Below are positions 9,523 to 18,521 of a DNA stretch of 64,000 nt, in pieces. The stretch covers positions 1 through 64,000 of the forward strand of contig NZ_LIVT01000011.1 in the NCBI RefSeq assembly GCF_001905905.1. Reading direction: 5' to 3'. The stretch is from Streptomyces sp. CB02366. Lineage in GTDB: Bacteria > Actinomycetota > Actinomycetes > Streptomycetales > Streptomycetaceae. Made by a program: the position numbers and the translations under genes. Position 1 is the first letter of the stretch; every line of letters starts with the position of its first letter. The notes beneath the pieces were generated by a model that had not been told where the DNA came from, ran no database searches, and worked only from the letters and a program-made list of their open reading frames with translations.

Positions 9523-9676
9523 GAGCCATTTCGAACTGACACCGGACGGGCCGGCACCACTCCGAACTGACACCGGGCGAGCTGGAACCGCCCGGAGCGG
9601 GCCCCGGACGGGCCGAGGCCATCCGGAACCGGCACCGGACGGGCCGGTGCCGCTCGGAGCCGGCACGGAAAGGCTG
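9523..9676. repeat. Degenerate 31-bp tandem repeat, five units
   Basis: Units at 9523-9553, 9554-9584, 9585-9615, 9616-9646 and 9647-9676. Most end in GGACGGGCCG or a close variant, and units 1 and 2 share CGAACTGACACCGG. A partial sixth unit follows. The period is not a multiple of three, arguing against coding. Confidence 0.7.
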
Positions 9677-9746
9677 GACCAGCCGGAGCGGACGGCGAGA
9701 AGGCGGGAGGGGACGCCCTGGCGCGGGGGCCGGGAGGGGCGGGCGG

Positions 9747-11117
9747 TCAGTTGGAGCGGATCAGGGTCAGGACCTCGTCGCGTACCGCCGCCATCGTCCG
9801 TTCGTCCTTCGCCTCCACGTTCAGGCGCAGCAGCGGCTCCGTGTTCGAGGCGCGGAGGTTGAACCACCAGTCGGCGGCCGTGACCGTGAGGCCGTCCAGA
9901 TCGTCGAAGGCGATGCCGTCGCGGGCGCCGTAGACCGCCCTCACCTCGGCCAGGCTGGCGGCCTGGTCGGCGACGGTGGAGTTGATCTCGCCGGAGCCGG
10001 CGTACCGGTCGTACTCCGCGACCAGCTCGGAGAGCGGCTTCTCCTGGCCTCCCAGGGCGGCCAGGACGTGGAGGGCGGCGAGCATGCCCGTATCGGCGTT
10101 CCAGAAGTCGCGGAAGTAGTAGTGCGCCGAGTGCTCCCCGCCGAAGATCGCGCCGTGCTTCGCCATCTCCGTCTTGATGAAGGAGTGGCCGACCCGGGTG
10201 CGGACCGGGGTGCCGCCGTTCTCGCGGACCACCTCCGGGACGGACGAGGAGGTGATCAGGTTGTGGATGACGACGCCCTCCCCGCCGTTGCGGGCCAGCT
10301 CCCGGGCGGCGACCAGGGCCGTGATCGCGGAGGGGGAGACGCCCGCTCCCCGCTCGTCGACCACGAAGCAGCGGTCCGCGTCACCGTCGAAGGCGAGGCC
10401 CAGGTCGGCGTCCTCGGCGAGGACGCGGGCCTGGAGGTCGACGATGTTCTTGGGGTCGAGGGGGTTGGCCTCGTGGTGGGGGAAGGTGCCGTCCAGTTCG
10501 AAGTACATCGGGACGAGGTCGAGCGGGAGGCCCGCGAAGACGGTGGGGACCGTGTGGCCCCCCATGCCGTTGCCCGCGTCGACCACGACCTTGAGGGGAC
10601 GGACGGCCGACAGGTCGACGAGGCCGAGGAGGTGGGCCGCGTAGTCGGTGAGGGTGTCCCGTTCGGTGATCGTGCCGGGGGCGGTGGCGGCGGCGGGCTG
10701 CTGGGCGCCTTCCGACCACTGCTCGACCAGGGTCCGGATCTCGGCGAGGCCGGTGTCCTGGCCGACCGGGGCGGCCCCGGCCCGGCACATCTTGATGCCG
10801 TTGTACTGCGCCGGGTTGTGCGAGGCGGTGAACATCGCGCCGGGGAGGCCGAGGGCCCCCGACGCGTAGTACAGCTGGTCCGTCGAGCAGAGGCCGATGA
10901 GCGTGACGTCCGCGCCCCGGGCCGCCGCACCGCGCGCGAACGCCCCGGCCAGGACCGGTGAGGTGGGCCGCATGTCGTGGCCGATCACGATCGCGTCGGC
11001 GGCCGTGACCTGGACGAACGCGGCTCCGAACAGCTCGGCCAGCGATGCGTCCCACTGGTCGGGCACCACACCGCGCACGTCGTACGCCTTCACGAGCTGC
11101 GACAGATCAGCAACCAC
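9747..11117 (-). CDS. manB: Phosphomannomutase / phosphoglucomutase
   Basis: A 456-residue alpha-D-phosphohexomutase converting mannose-6-phosphate to mannose-1-phosphate. The phosphoserine loop is MFTASHNPAQYNGIK (about residue 90), the Mg2+ loop is FDGDADRCF (about 230), the sugar-binding loop is GEHSAHYYF (about 315), and the phosphate-binding loop is RASNTEPLLRLN near the C-terminus, so all four family motifs are intact. The start is the GTG at 11117 (VVADLSQLVKAYDVRG), preceded by AGGAGG. The longer frame to 11153 lacks this. It completes the route between manA and manC. Confidence 0.95.
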   Translation of the reverse strand: MVADLSQLVKAYDVRGVVPDQWDASLAELFGAAFVQVTAADAIVIGHDMRPTSPVLAGAFARGAAARGADVTLIGLCSTDQLYYASGALGLPGAMFTASHNPAQYNGIKMCRAGAAPVGQDTGLAEIRTLVEQWSEGAQQPAAATAPGTITERDTLTDYAAHLLGLVDLSAVRPLKVVVDAGNGMGGHTVPTVFAGLPLDLVPMYFELDGTFPHHEANPLDPKNIVDLQARVLAEDADLGLAFDGDADRCFVVDERGAGVSPSAITALVAARELARNGGEGVVIHNLITSSSVPEVVRENGGTPVRTRVGHSFIKTEMAKHGAIFGGEHSAHYYFRDFWNADTGMLAALHVLAALGGQEKPLSELVAEYDRYAGSGEINSTVADQAASLAEVRAVYGARDGIAFDDLDGLTVTAADWWFNLRASNTEPLLRLNVEAKDERTMAAVRDEVLTLIRSN

Positions 11118-11253
11118 GGCCGGTCCTCCTGGGGGTCTTTGCGGACCGCCCAAACTACCCGGCCGGGTCGCGCCCCCGGTGACGGGCTCGGGAGACGTGG
11201 TCAGGGGGTGGGGTCAGGGGACGCGTTCACGGGGGCGTGTGCGGGGAACGGGC

Positions 11254-11631
11254 TCAGGGGTCCGGGGAGCGCAGCACCCTGAGGTGCCCCCTGCGGGCCA
11301 CTTCCACCGGGTCCGCCGCGCGAGGGCCCCGGCCTCCGCCGTCCGGACCCCGCTCGTGCGGGCGTGCCGCCTCGCGGACCGCGTTGGCCAGCGCTTCGAG
11401 GTCGTCACCGCTCGGGTGGGACGGCGCGGAGCCGTCGGAGAGCCGCACCACTTCCCAGCCGCGTGGCGCGGTGAGCCGCTCGCTGTGTTCGGCGCACAGG
11501 TCGTAACAGTGGGGCTCGGCGTAGGTGGCGAGCGGGCCGAGGACCGCAGTCGAATCGGCATAGACGTACGTCAGTGTCGCGACGGCAGGGCGGCCGCACG
11601 CGGTGCGCGAACAGCGACGTACAGGGCTCAC
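11254..11631 (-). CDS. DUF3499-family protein
   Basis: A 125-residue protein beginning SPVRRCSRTACGRPAVATLTY. It has two cysteine pairs (CSRTAC and HCYDLC), suggesting a small zinc-binding module, followed by a polar Arg-rich tail. The family is restricted to actinobacteria and has no assigned function. The start is a GTG at 11631, before the conserved SPVRRCSR. No clear ribosome-binding site precedes it, and TACCGT lies 8 bp upstream, so a leaderless mRNA is possible. It is upstream of manB on the same strand, 136 bp away, and divergent from the zincin-like gene. Confidence 0.82.
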   Translation of the reverse strand: MSPVRRCSRTACGRPAVATLTYVYADSTAVLGPLATYAEPHCYDLCAEHSERLTAPRGWEVVRLSDGSAPSHPSGDDLEALANAVREAARPHERGPDGGGRGPRAADPVEVARRGHLRVLRSPDP

Positions 11632-12203
11632 GATGTTGGACGGTACCGCACTCTTGAGCGGGCTGCGACGACTCCCCCTCGGCTCACTCCACCGTGTCGC
11701 CCTGTGACCTGCGGCACGGCCCCTTCCCGGGTGGCCACCCTGACCTGCGCGGGGGCCGCGACCGGGCCCCGCGCCGCGGTCGCCCAGGTCGCGGACGGAA
11801 GCCGGCTGCGACGTCGGACGGAGGGGTGATGATCGGATTACGGGCCTGAAAAGGGCGCAACCTTGGCCGAAATATTCAACTGCGGACATCCGGAAGTGAA
11901 GCATCCGCTTCCCGTCGGCACGGGCCTTCCGGGCCCCCGCCCCGCGCCTCCGGGCCGTCCGGGCCTGCGCCTCCGGGCCGTCCGGGCCTGCGCCCCCGGC
12001 CAGCCCCGGCCTCTGCGCACTCCGGCCCGGCCCCGGCCCCGGCGCCTCCGGTCCTGCCCCGCCCCTCGCTGGCCGACGCTCCCGGGCCGCGGTCTCCGCC
12101 CGCGGTCTCCCGATGGACCCGACCGTGCCGGGTCGTCCGTGCCGGTTCGACCGTGTCGTCCTCCCGTTCGCTCCGGTCCCCGGAGCGTTACGCTGCGTCG
12201 GTG
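11632..12203. other. Divergent intergenic region, 572 bp
   Basis: No credible gene. An AT-richer stretch at about 11825-11910 contains GAAATATTCAAC and may hold promoters for either flanking gene, but no hexamer pair is convincing. The right part is C-rich and includes a 23-bp perfect duplication. Confidence 0.6.
11948..11993. repeat. 23-bp perfect tandem duplication
   Basis: A 23-bp unit beginning CTCCGGGCCGTCC occupies 11948-11970 and again 11971-11993 without mismatch, inside the divergent intergenic region. Confidence 0.85.
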
Positions 12204-12632
12204 ATGGACAGCCCCGTACCCCCTCCCGCGTTCGAGCCGCGGCCCCGGCGTCGTGATCGTCATGGTCGCGGTATGCGCGGGCCGGTCGCGCCGCCGCAGG
12301 TGCCGCTGTCGGCCAGCCGGGGCGAGGTCTTCCGCGATCTGGTCCAGGACTCGGTGGAGCGGCTGGAGCGGCGCTGGCCCCAGCTGGCCGAGGTCGACTT
12401 CGTCGTCCTCGACGTCCCCGCCGCCGCGGAGGACGTCGTTCCGCTGGGCAGCGCGGTGTCGGCGGGCAAGGAACGGCCCGCGCAGATCGTCGTCTACCGG
12501 CGGCCCGTCGAGCTCCGCACCAAGAGCCGCGACGAGCGCGCCCTGCTCGTGCACGAGGTCGTCGTCGAGCAGGTCGCCGAGCTGCTGGGGTTGGCGCCCG
12601 AATCGGTCGACCCCCGGTACGGGCAGGACTGA
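12204..12632 (+). CDS. Zincin-like metallopeptidase-family protein, motif degenerate
   Basis: A 142-residue protein with a basic, Pro-rich N-terminus (RRRDRHGRGMRGPVAPPQVPL) and a domain resembling the short minimal-zincin family (DUF1025-like). Where that family has HExxH, this protein reads LLVHEVVVEQVAELLG, with His-Glu but no third-residue histidine. A classical zinc protease activity is therefore doubtful. It ends VDPRYGQD. Start ATG at 12204 is chosen at the conserved beginning MDSPVPPP. The frame opens earlier at 12153 without support. It converges with the DUF5719 gene. Confidence 0.8.
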   Translation: MDSPVPPPAFEPRPRRRDRHGRGMRGPVAPPQVPLSASRGEVFRDLVQDSVERLERRWPQLAEVDFVVLDVPAAAEDVVPLGSAVSAGKERPAQIVVYRRPVELRTKSRDERALLVHEVVVEQVAELLGLAPESVDPRYGQD

Positions 12633-12698
12633 CCCCGGGGCCCGGCCGGACATTCCCGCAGCGGCCCGCCCACGGCCCCTCCGGCCGCCCGCCGGGGT

Positions 12699-12769
12699 CG
12701 GACGCTCCCCGTCCGGCCCCGGTGCGAGGCGCCCGGGAACCCGGGGCTCTCGCGCCCGGGGAGCGTCCG
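12699..12769. terminator. Inverted repeat between convergent genes
   Basis: CGGACGCTCCCCG (12699-12711) is exactly complementary to 12757-12769, with G/C-rich secondary structure inside. It lies between the zincin-like gene and the DUF5719 stop and probably terminates both transcripts. Confidence 0.55.
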
Positions 12770-12776
12770 TTCCGCC

Positions 12777-14315
12777 TCAGTCGTCCAGGACCGACAGGTC
12801 CTGGCGGGCCGCCGGGACCTCGACCGTGCCCCGGTCGTCGGGCAGCGTCTGCACGGTGAACATCTTCACGCCGCCCTCCGTGCGCGCCAGGGTGCGCGCC
12901 GCGTGGACCGGGCCGCCCGAGGTCGTCTCGACGGTCAGCGCGTAGGCGCCCTTGAGACCGTCCGGGGCCTTCGGAGTGACGTCGAGGGTCGTACCGGCCT
13001 TGACCGTGTACGTCTCCACCACCGGTTCGCCGCCCCCGCTGCCCGCCGAGGCGGTGACCTTCACCTTCGCCGCGGCGCCCGGCGCGGTCAGGGACAGCGT
13101 CGCGTCGTCGGTCCCGTTGTCCGGGACGCTCGCCCGCGCGCCGACCGGGCCGGTGGCCGGGATGTAGGCGACCTCCTGTTTCTCGCCCTTGCCCCGGACC
13201 ACGCGCAGCGCGGCCACGATCGGCGTCGCGCGCTCCTTCCGTACGGGGGTCAGGAGCAGGGAGCCCGGTTCGCCGCGGGTGACGTCCTTGAGGTCGACGG
13301 CCGCCGTCATCGAGGACTTGACGTGCAGGGTGGCGTTGCCTGCCGGGGAGAACGTCGCGTTCTTGCCCACGAGCCGGACCTTCACGTCGGCGTCGTCCTC
13401 ACCGGGTGCGTACGCCACCAGGTGGACGGAGGTGGCGTCGGCGGGGATGCCGGGCAGCACGAGCGTGCCGGAGGGGTCCTCCGACGCGGTGATCCAGTCG
13501 CTGCCCACGCCGTCCTCGGCGCTCATGACGACCGCTCCGATCCGCCCCGAGCGGGTGGTGACGTGCGCGGTCAGCAGGTCGACCGCCTCGGGGGTGAGCG
13601 TGGAGAGCAGGACGGCGACGCCGGAGCGGGCCGGCACGGTGATGCCGTCCCCGACCTCGGACGGGAGCGCGCCCTCGGGGCCGTACAGCTCGATGTCGGC
13701 GACGGCGGCGGAGTCGTCGGGGTTGGTGAGGTGGAGGTAGTCCTGGCGGGTCTTGGCGGTGCTCGCGCCGGGGAACCAGAAGTCGGTGTCGGGAGCGGTG
13801 CAGGCGACCCCGAGGAGGCCGCGGGCGGCTCCCGCGGTGACCTCGGTGGTCTGCTGGGCCGTCCAGCCGGGGGCCAGCGCGCCGGTGGCCGTGCCGTGGA
13901 GGGCCGGGGCGCTCGCGCCGTCCGCCTCGGCGGTGACCGGCCTTCCCGGCTCCTTGACCGCGAGGACCGGCTTCTCGGCCTTCTCCTTCGCCTTCCTCGC
14001 CGCCTCCTCGGCCTTCTTCGTCTTCTTCGGGTCGGTCTCGTCCTCGTCGTCCACGACGGGCAGCGCCGGCTTCAGCTCGGCGGCGCCCTCGGACGCGCCG
14101 CCCTCGCCCGCCGGAGTGAACGCCGTGTACCGCGTCTCCGCGAGGTCGGAGCCGCTGGGCGCCGGGCAGACCAGGCTGGAGCGCTCGACGGGCAGCAGCA
14201 CGGCGGCCTTCGCCGCGGTCTCTGCCGGGGCGCCGGGCGCGGTGACCGTGGCGAAACCGGTGACGGCGGCCAGGACGGCCGCGCCGGCGATCAGGGACAG
14301 GTGGGTGGACTTCAC
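12777..14315 (-). CDS. DUF5719-family secreted or membrane-anchored protein
   Basis: A 512-residue protein starting with a single N-terminal hydrophobic segment (LSLIAGAAVLAAVTGFATV, about 6-24), a signal peptide or anchor. A Lys/Glu-rich charged stretch follows (about 85-115), then beta-rich repeats to the C-terminus. The function is unknown. Family members sit next to the large glycosyltransferase in actinobacteria, so a cell-envelope role is likely. The GTG start at 14315 overlaps the glycosyltransferase stop as GTGA, pointing to translational coupling. Confidence 0.85.
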   Translation of the reverse strand: MKSTHLSLIAGAAVLAAVTGFATVTAPGAPAETAAKAAVLLPVERSSLVCPAPSGSDLAETRYTAFTPAGEGGASEGAAELKPALPVVDDEDETDPKKTKKAEEAARKAKEKAEKPVLAVKEPGRPVTAEADGASAPALHGTATGALAPGWTAQQTTEVTAGAARGLLGVACTAPDTDFWFPGASTAKTRQDYLHLTNPDDSAAVADIELYGPEGALPSEVGDGITVPARSGVAVLLSTLTPEAVDLLTAHVTTRSGRIGAVVMSAEDGVGSDWITASEDPSGTLVLPGIPADATSVHLVAYAPGEDDADVKVRLVGKNATFSPAGNATLHVKSSMTAAVDLKDVTRGEPGSLLLTPVRKERATPIVAALRVVRGKGEKQEVAYIPATGPVGARASVPDNGTDDATLSLTAPGAAAKVKVTASAGSGGGEPVVETYTVKAGTTLDVTPKAPDGLKGAYALTVETTSGGPVHAARTLARTEGGVKMFTVQTLPDDRGTVEVPAARQDLSVLDD

Positions 14316-17300
14316 TCGGACTCGCCTCGCGATGCGTTACCGGTCTGCCACGGGGCCTGGCCCGGGGCCGGGGGGTCGGTCTGTCCGCCGTTCTCGGCGG
14401 GGTGCCGGGCGGGATCGGCGTACGGGGGCTGCTGCGGGTGCTGCTGGTACTGCCCGCCGGTGTAGCGGCCGTACTCGTCGTAGGCGGAGCGGTCGTCGTA
14501 CCCGCCGCCCTGCCCGTCGTACCCGGCGCCCTGATCGGTGTACGTGCCCTGGTCGGCGTACTGCTGCTGGTAGGGGTCCTGGGCGCCGTAGCCGCCCTGG
14601 GGGCCGGCGTTCTCCCCCGCGTACGGCTCCTGCTGCCGGTACGCCCCGTAGGGGTCGGCGCCCGGCTGCTGCTGCCCGTCCCACTGCGCGTAGGCGCCGT
14701 ACTGCTGCTGCGGGACCGCCGCGTAGTCGCCGGTGGCTTCCTGCCGGTCCTGCTCGTTCCGCGCCTCGTACGGGTCGTGCGCCGGGGGGTGCGCTTCGTA
14801 CGGGTCGTGGGCCGGGGAGGGCGGGGCGTAGGGGTCGGCGGACTGCTGCGCCGGGATGTGCTCCCCCGGGTGCGCGGCGCGCGACGGGTCGTCGTCCCCG
14901 GCCTCCTCGGCGGCGGCCTCGGCCCGGGCCGCGGCACGCAGCCTGCGGGCGCGGCGGCCCTCGCCGTCCACCGGTTCGTCCGCGACGGCGGGCGCCTCGT
15001 CGGGCAGGTCGTCGTCGATCTCCCGGCGGCGGCCCGGCAGGGCCATGACCACGAGGACCAGGAGGAGTCCGGCCTGGGCCCAGATCCACGCGGTGTGGGT
15101 GATCGGGGCGTCGTGGGTGAGGTCCAGGCGACCGCCGTCCGCGGGCAGTTCGAAGCCCTGGGCCCAGCCGTCGACGGTCTTGCGGGTCAGCGGCTTGCCG
15201 TCCAGGGTGGCCGTCCACCCGGGGTCGGCGGCGTCCGCGATCCGCAGGACGCGCCCCGCCGCCCCGGACGGGATGTCGGAGTGGGCTTCGACGGCGTCCG
15301 AGCCGACCGGCACGTGCTCGCCCTCGCCGGAGGCCGGGGTGATCATGACGCGGGCGACCTGCCGGTCCACCCGCCACAGCGCGCTGCCGTCGAGCTGGCT
15401 GAGGCGGCTGAGCCCCGGGGTGGCGTCGAGGACCCGGCTCATCCGGCGCGGCGCTCCGTCCCGTACGAGGACGTAGCGGATGGCGAAGCCGCTGAGCTGG
15501 CCGCCCTGGTCGGCGCCGGAGCCGGCGACCAGGTTGGCGACGACCTTGTCGAGGTGGCGGTTGCCGCCGCCCGCCTCGGTCAGTTCGCCGTCGCCGAGCC
15601 GCGCGCCCGAGCCGCGGACCAGGCTGTACTCCACGGTGCCGGGCGAGGCGCCGCCGAGGACGAGGGTGCGGGGCTGGTCGCGGGTGGCGCTCTCCTCGGC
15701 GACGAAGGCGGGCACCTGGACGGGGTCGCGCCGCTCCAGCGGGCCGTCCGCACCGCCGATCATCCAGCCGGAGGCGGCGAGCACCGGGGCGAGTCCGGCG
15801 GCGAGCGCGATCAGCACGGCCACGGGCTGGCGCCAGCCGAAACTCTGCTCGGCGACCCGGATGCGGGCTCCGTCCGCGCCGACCAGGGCGGCGGCGATCA
15901 GGGCGGCGCCGTAGACGAGGGTGGCGGGTCCGGCCCAGGTCGAGCCATTGGCGAGGGCGGCGAAGACGAAGCCGACGACCGCGACCGCCCAGGCCGTGCG
16001 GACGGCGAACCGGCGGTCCTCGCGCAGCAGGGCGGCGAGCGCCGCGAGCACGATGCCGAGGAGGAGGACGCCGCCCACCGCGCCGGGGCCGCCGGGGCTG
16101 ATGCCGAGCAGGTCGAGGCCGGAGGCGTCGCCCGTGCCGAGGTCCAGGCCCGCTTCGGTCAGCAGCGCCGACGGGTCGGTCAGGAGGGTGAGCGACCAGG
16201 GGGCGAGGACCAGCAGCGGGGTGCCGACGGCGGCGACGAAGCGGAGGCCGTACGCCGTGATGTCGCCGCGCCGCAGCACCAGCACGCCGAGTCCGAGGAC
16301 CACGGCGAGCGGCCAGACGATCGGGGTGAACGCCATGGTGACGGTCAGCAGCAGCGTGTACGCCCAGGTGGCGCGCCAGCTGCCGCGCTCCCCCGCCGCG
16401 CTGTCGGCGCGCAGCCCGTGGGCGGCGACGCCGGCGCGGGCGATCAGCGGAAGCAGGACGAGGAGGACGGCGGTGCCCAGGCGGCCGGTGGCCAGGGCCC
16501 CGGTGGCGGCGGGCAGGAAGGCGTACGCGACGCTCGCCCAGGCGCGCAACAGCCGGGAGGGCAGCAGCGGGCGGGAGGCGAAGTAGGCGGTGGCCCCGGC
16601 CAGCGGGATCGAGCAGATCAGCAGCACGCCGACCGCGAGTCCGGTCGAGCCGAGGAAGAGGCCCGACAGGGCGGCGAGCAGGGCGAGGTAGGGCGGGGCG
16701 GACTGGGTGCCGCCGGTGCCCACGGTGTGCCAGGCGTCCGCGTACTGCCCCCAGAGCGCGCCGGTCTCGGCGGGCACGGGCAGCAGCGCGCCGCCGGCCA
16801 GGACGCCGCCGCTCAGCAGGTCGCGGCAGGCGATGAGCGAGACGAGCAGGAGGAGCGCGAAGAGCACGGGCCCGGGCTTGCGGCCGATGCGCTTGAGGCG
16901 GGCGAACTGGTCGACTTCGAGGAAGTCGGCGTCGTCGCCGCCGGGTCCGGATTCGACGGCCCCGTGCCGCGAACCGCCCGAGTCGGCGTCGTTGCGGCCG
17001 CCGAAGTCGCCCGCCACCTGTTCGATGGTGGCCCGGACGGTCGCGCCGGGCGGCGGGAAGAGGGCGCGCAGTTCGGCGGGGTCGACGACGCCCTTGCCGC
17101 GGGCGCGGCGGGCGGCGAGGACGCGGCCGGGCCGCAGGAGGGTCCCGAGCAGGCCGGTGACCTCGTCGAGGGCCTGGCCGGGCGCCTTGCCGACGAGGTA
17201 GGCGAGGGTGCGCAGCAGGGTGCCGACGACGAGCCGCGACAGGACCCAGGGCAGGGCCTTGCCGCGGGCGTTGGCGAGCATGGTGAAGACCGCGCCCGCC

Positions 17301-18193
17301 TTGTCGACGCGGTGCGGGCTGGCGACCGAGCGGCCGGCGCAGTCGATGGGCCGCCGTTCGCGGGCGGACGCCTCGGCGTGCCGCAGGACGGCGTCCGGGG
17401 CGACGAGGACCCGGTGGCCGGCGAGGTGGGCGCGCCAGCACAGGTCGACGTCGTCGCGCATCAGGGGGAGGCCGCGGTCGAAGCCGCCGAGCTCCTCGTA
17501 GACGTCGCGGCGGATGAGCATGCCGGCGGAGGAGACGGACAGGACGGTGCGGACCTGGTCGTGCTGGCCCTGGTCCTGCTCGCGGCGGTCCAGGCCCGTC
17601 CAGCGGCGTCCGCTGTTGGCGATGGAGACGCCGACTTCGAGGAGCTGCTTGCGGTCGTACCAGCCGCGCAGCTTGGGGCCGATGACGGCGGCGTGCCGGT
17701 CGGTGTCGGCGACGCGCAGCATCGCGGCGAGCGCGTCCGGCTCGGGGGCGGAGTCGTCGTGCAGCAGCCACAGCCACTGGACCGGTTCGCCGTGCGGCAG
17801 TTCGGGAAGGTCGTAGTTCTCGTCCACCCAGCTCCGGGTGGCGGGATCCCAGCCGCTGGGGCGCTTGAGGTAGGGCAGGTCGTCCGGGGTGAGCGCGCCG
17901 GCCGTGCGGGCCGCCTCGTCGACGGCCGTGCCGAAGCTCGTGCGGCGGGCGAGGTGCAGGACGCGTTCGTCGCCGAGCGCCTCCGTGACCAGCCGGGCCG
18001 AATCGTCCGCGCTGCCGGTGTCGGCGGCGACGGCGTTCTGTACGGGGCGTTCCTGCCCGAGCAGCCCGGCCAGCACGTCGGGCAGCCAGCGGGCGCCGTC
18101 GTGGGAGACGAGCACGGCGGTGACGACGTGCCGGGGGAACTCTGGGGCGGCGGCGGCCGCGTTCGGCGCCGCCGAGTGGCTGTGCACGGACAT
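14312..18193 (-). CDS. Very large membrane glycosyltransferase, family 2
   Basis: About 1293 residues. Residues 15-330 form a GT2 catalytic domain: VTAVLVSHDGARWLPDVL, AADTGSADDSA, LWLLHDDSAP (DxD-type) and MRDDVDLCWRAHLAGHRVL. Residues about 430-1090 form a polytopic membrane region with a dozen or more hydrophobic helices and an extracytoplasmic part between helices. The last 180 residues are a Tyr/Gln/Gly/Pro-rich low-complexity tail. It likely transfers sugar to a lipid-linked cell-wall polymer. Start ATG at 18193 (MSVHSHSAAP) has GGAGGG upstream. The frame extends to a GTG at 18256 without a ribosome-binding site. Confidence 0.9.
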   Translation of the reverse strand: MSVHSHSAAPNAAAAAPEFPRHVVTAVLVSHDGARWLPDVLAGLLGQERPVQNAVAADTGSADDSARLVTEALGDERVLHLARRTSFGTAVDEAARTAGALTPDDLPYLKRPSGWDPATRSWVDENYDLPELPHGEPVQWLWLLHDDSAPEPDALAAMLRVADTDRHAAVIGPKLRGWYDRKQLLEVGVSIANSGRRWTGLDRREQDQGQHDQVRTVLSVSSAGMLIRRDVYEELGGFDRGLPLMRDDVDLCWRAHLAGHRVLVAPDAVLRHAEASARERRPIDCAGRSVASPHRVDKAGAVFTMLANARGKALPWVLSRLVVGTLLRTLAYLVGKAPGQALDEVTGLLGTLLRPGRVLAARRARGKGVVDPAELRALFPPPGATVRATIEQVAGDFGGRNDADSGGSRHGAVESGPGGDDADFLEVDQFARLKRIGRKPGPVLFALLLLVSLIACRDLLSGGVLAGGALLPVPAETGALWGQYADAWHTVGTGGTQSAPPYLALLAALSGLFLGSTGLAVGVLLICSIPLAGATAYFASRPLLPSRLLRAWASVAYAFLPAATGALATGRLGTAVLLVLLPLIARAGVAAHGLRADSAAGERGSWRATWAYTLLLTVTMAFTPIVWPLAVVLGLGVLVLRRGDITAYGLRFVAAVGTPLLVLAPWSLTLLTDPSALLTEAGLDLGTGDASGLDLLGISPGGPGAVGGVLLLGIVLAALAALLREDRRFAVRTAWAVAVVGFVFAALANGSTWAGPATLVYGAALIAAALVGADGARIRVAEQSFGWRQPVAVLIALAAGLAPVLAASGWMIGGADGPLERRDPVQVPAFVAEESATRDQPRTLVLGGASPGTVEYSLVRGSGARLGDGELTEAGGGNRHLDKVVANLVAGSGADQGGQLSGFAIRYVLVRDGAPRRMSRVLDATPGLSRLSQLDGSALWRVDRQVARVMITPASGEGEHVPVGSDAVEAHSDIPSGAAGRVLRIADAADPGWTATLDGKPLTRKTVDGWAQGFELPADGGRLDLTHDAPITHTAWIWAQAGLLLVLVVMALPGRRREIDDDLPDEAPAVADEPVDGEGRRARRLRAAARAEAAAEEAGDDDPSRAAHPGEHIPAQQSADPYAPPSPAHDPYEAHPPAHDPYEARNEQDRQEATGDYAAVPQQQYGAYAQWDGQQQPGADPYGAYRQQEPYAGENAGPQGGYGAQDPYQQQYADQGTYTDQGAGYDGQGGGYDDRSAYDEYGRYTGGQYQQHPQQPPYADPARHPAENGGQTDPPAPGQAPWQTGNASRGESE

Positions 18194-18361
18194 CGGGGTA
18201 CGGGCCCTCCGGCCGGGTCCGGGGGCGTGGTCCCCGGGGGCTGCATCGGTGTACACGCGCGCCCCGGCGGGGCGTTGGCGCTTCTCGGACGGGGCCCCAC
18301 ACTAACGGTACGGACAGGTGGCGACGGCCCCGAGCGGGTGGGGGGCCGGACGGGGGCACGC

Positions 18362-18410
18362 CGACGGCCCGTCCACCGCGCCCTCGGGGAGGGCGGTGGA
18401 CGGGCCGTCG
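18362..18410 (-). terminator. Hairpin with 18-bp stem downstream of whiB
   Basis: The 18 bases at 18362-18379 are perfectly complementary to 18393-18410 with a 13-base loop. Second of two hairpins between whiB and the glycosyltransferase gene. Confidence 0.6.
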
Positions 18411-18461
18411 GGGGGAACCGGAGTGCCGAGGCGCCGGGGCGCCGGTACGGCGACGAGGGGG

Positions 18462-18491
18462 GTGCCGCTGCCGTGAGCGCGGCAGCGGCAC
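18462..18491 (-). terminator. whiB terminator hairpin, 12-bp stem
   Basis: GTGCCGCTGCCG (18462-18473) pairs with 18480-18491 around a 6-base loop, 30 bp after the whiB stop codon. Confidence 0.65.
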
Positions 18492-18521
18492 GGACCGCGA
18501 GCGGTCACGGGGCGCCGGTCG

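Larger units (their letters stand above)
9112..9746. other. Non-coding G-rich gap between manB and the Trm112 gene
   Basis: About 635 bp without a credible gene. The open frames here (both strands) are low-complexity Gly/Pro/Arg readings of G runs and repeats. It contains the homopolymer G tracts and the 31-bp degenerate repeat listed next. I see no promoter or terminator I would defend. Confidence 0.7.

Noticed and set aside
9131..9867. Overlapping plus- and minus-strand frames in the G-rich gap
   Set aside because: Both are translations of homopolymers and a 31-bp repeat whose period is not a multiple of three. No ribosome-binding site and no protein-like composition.
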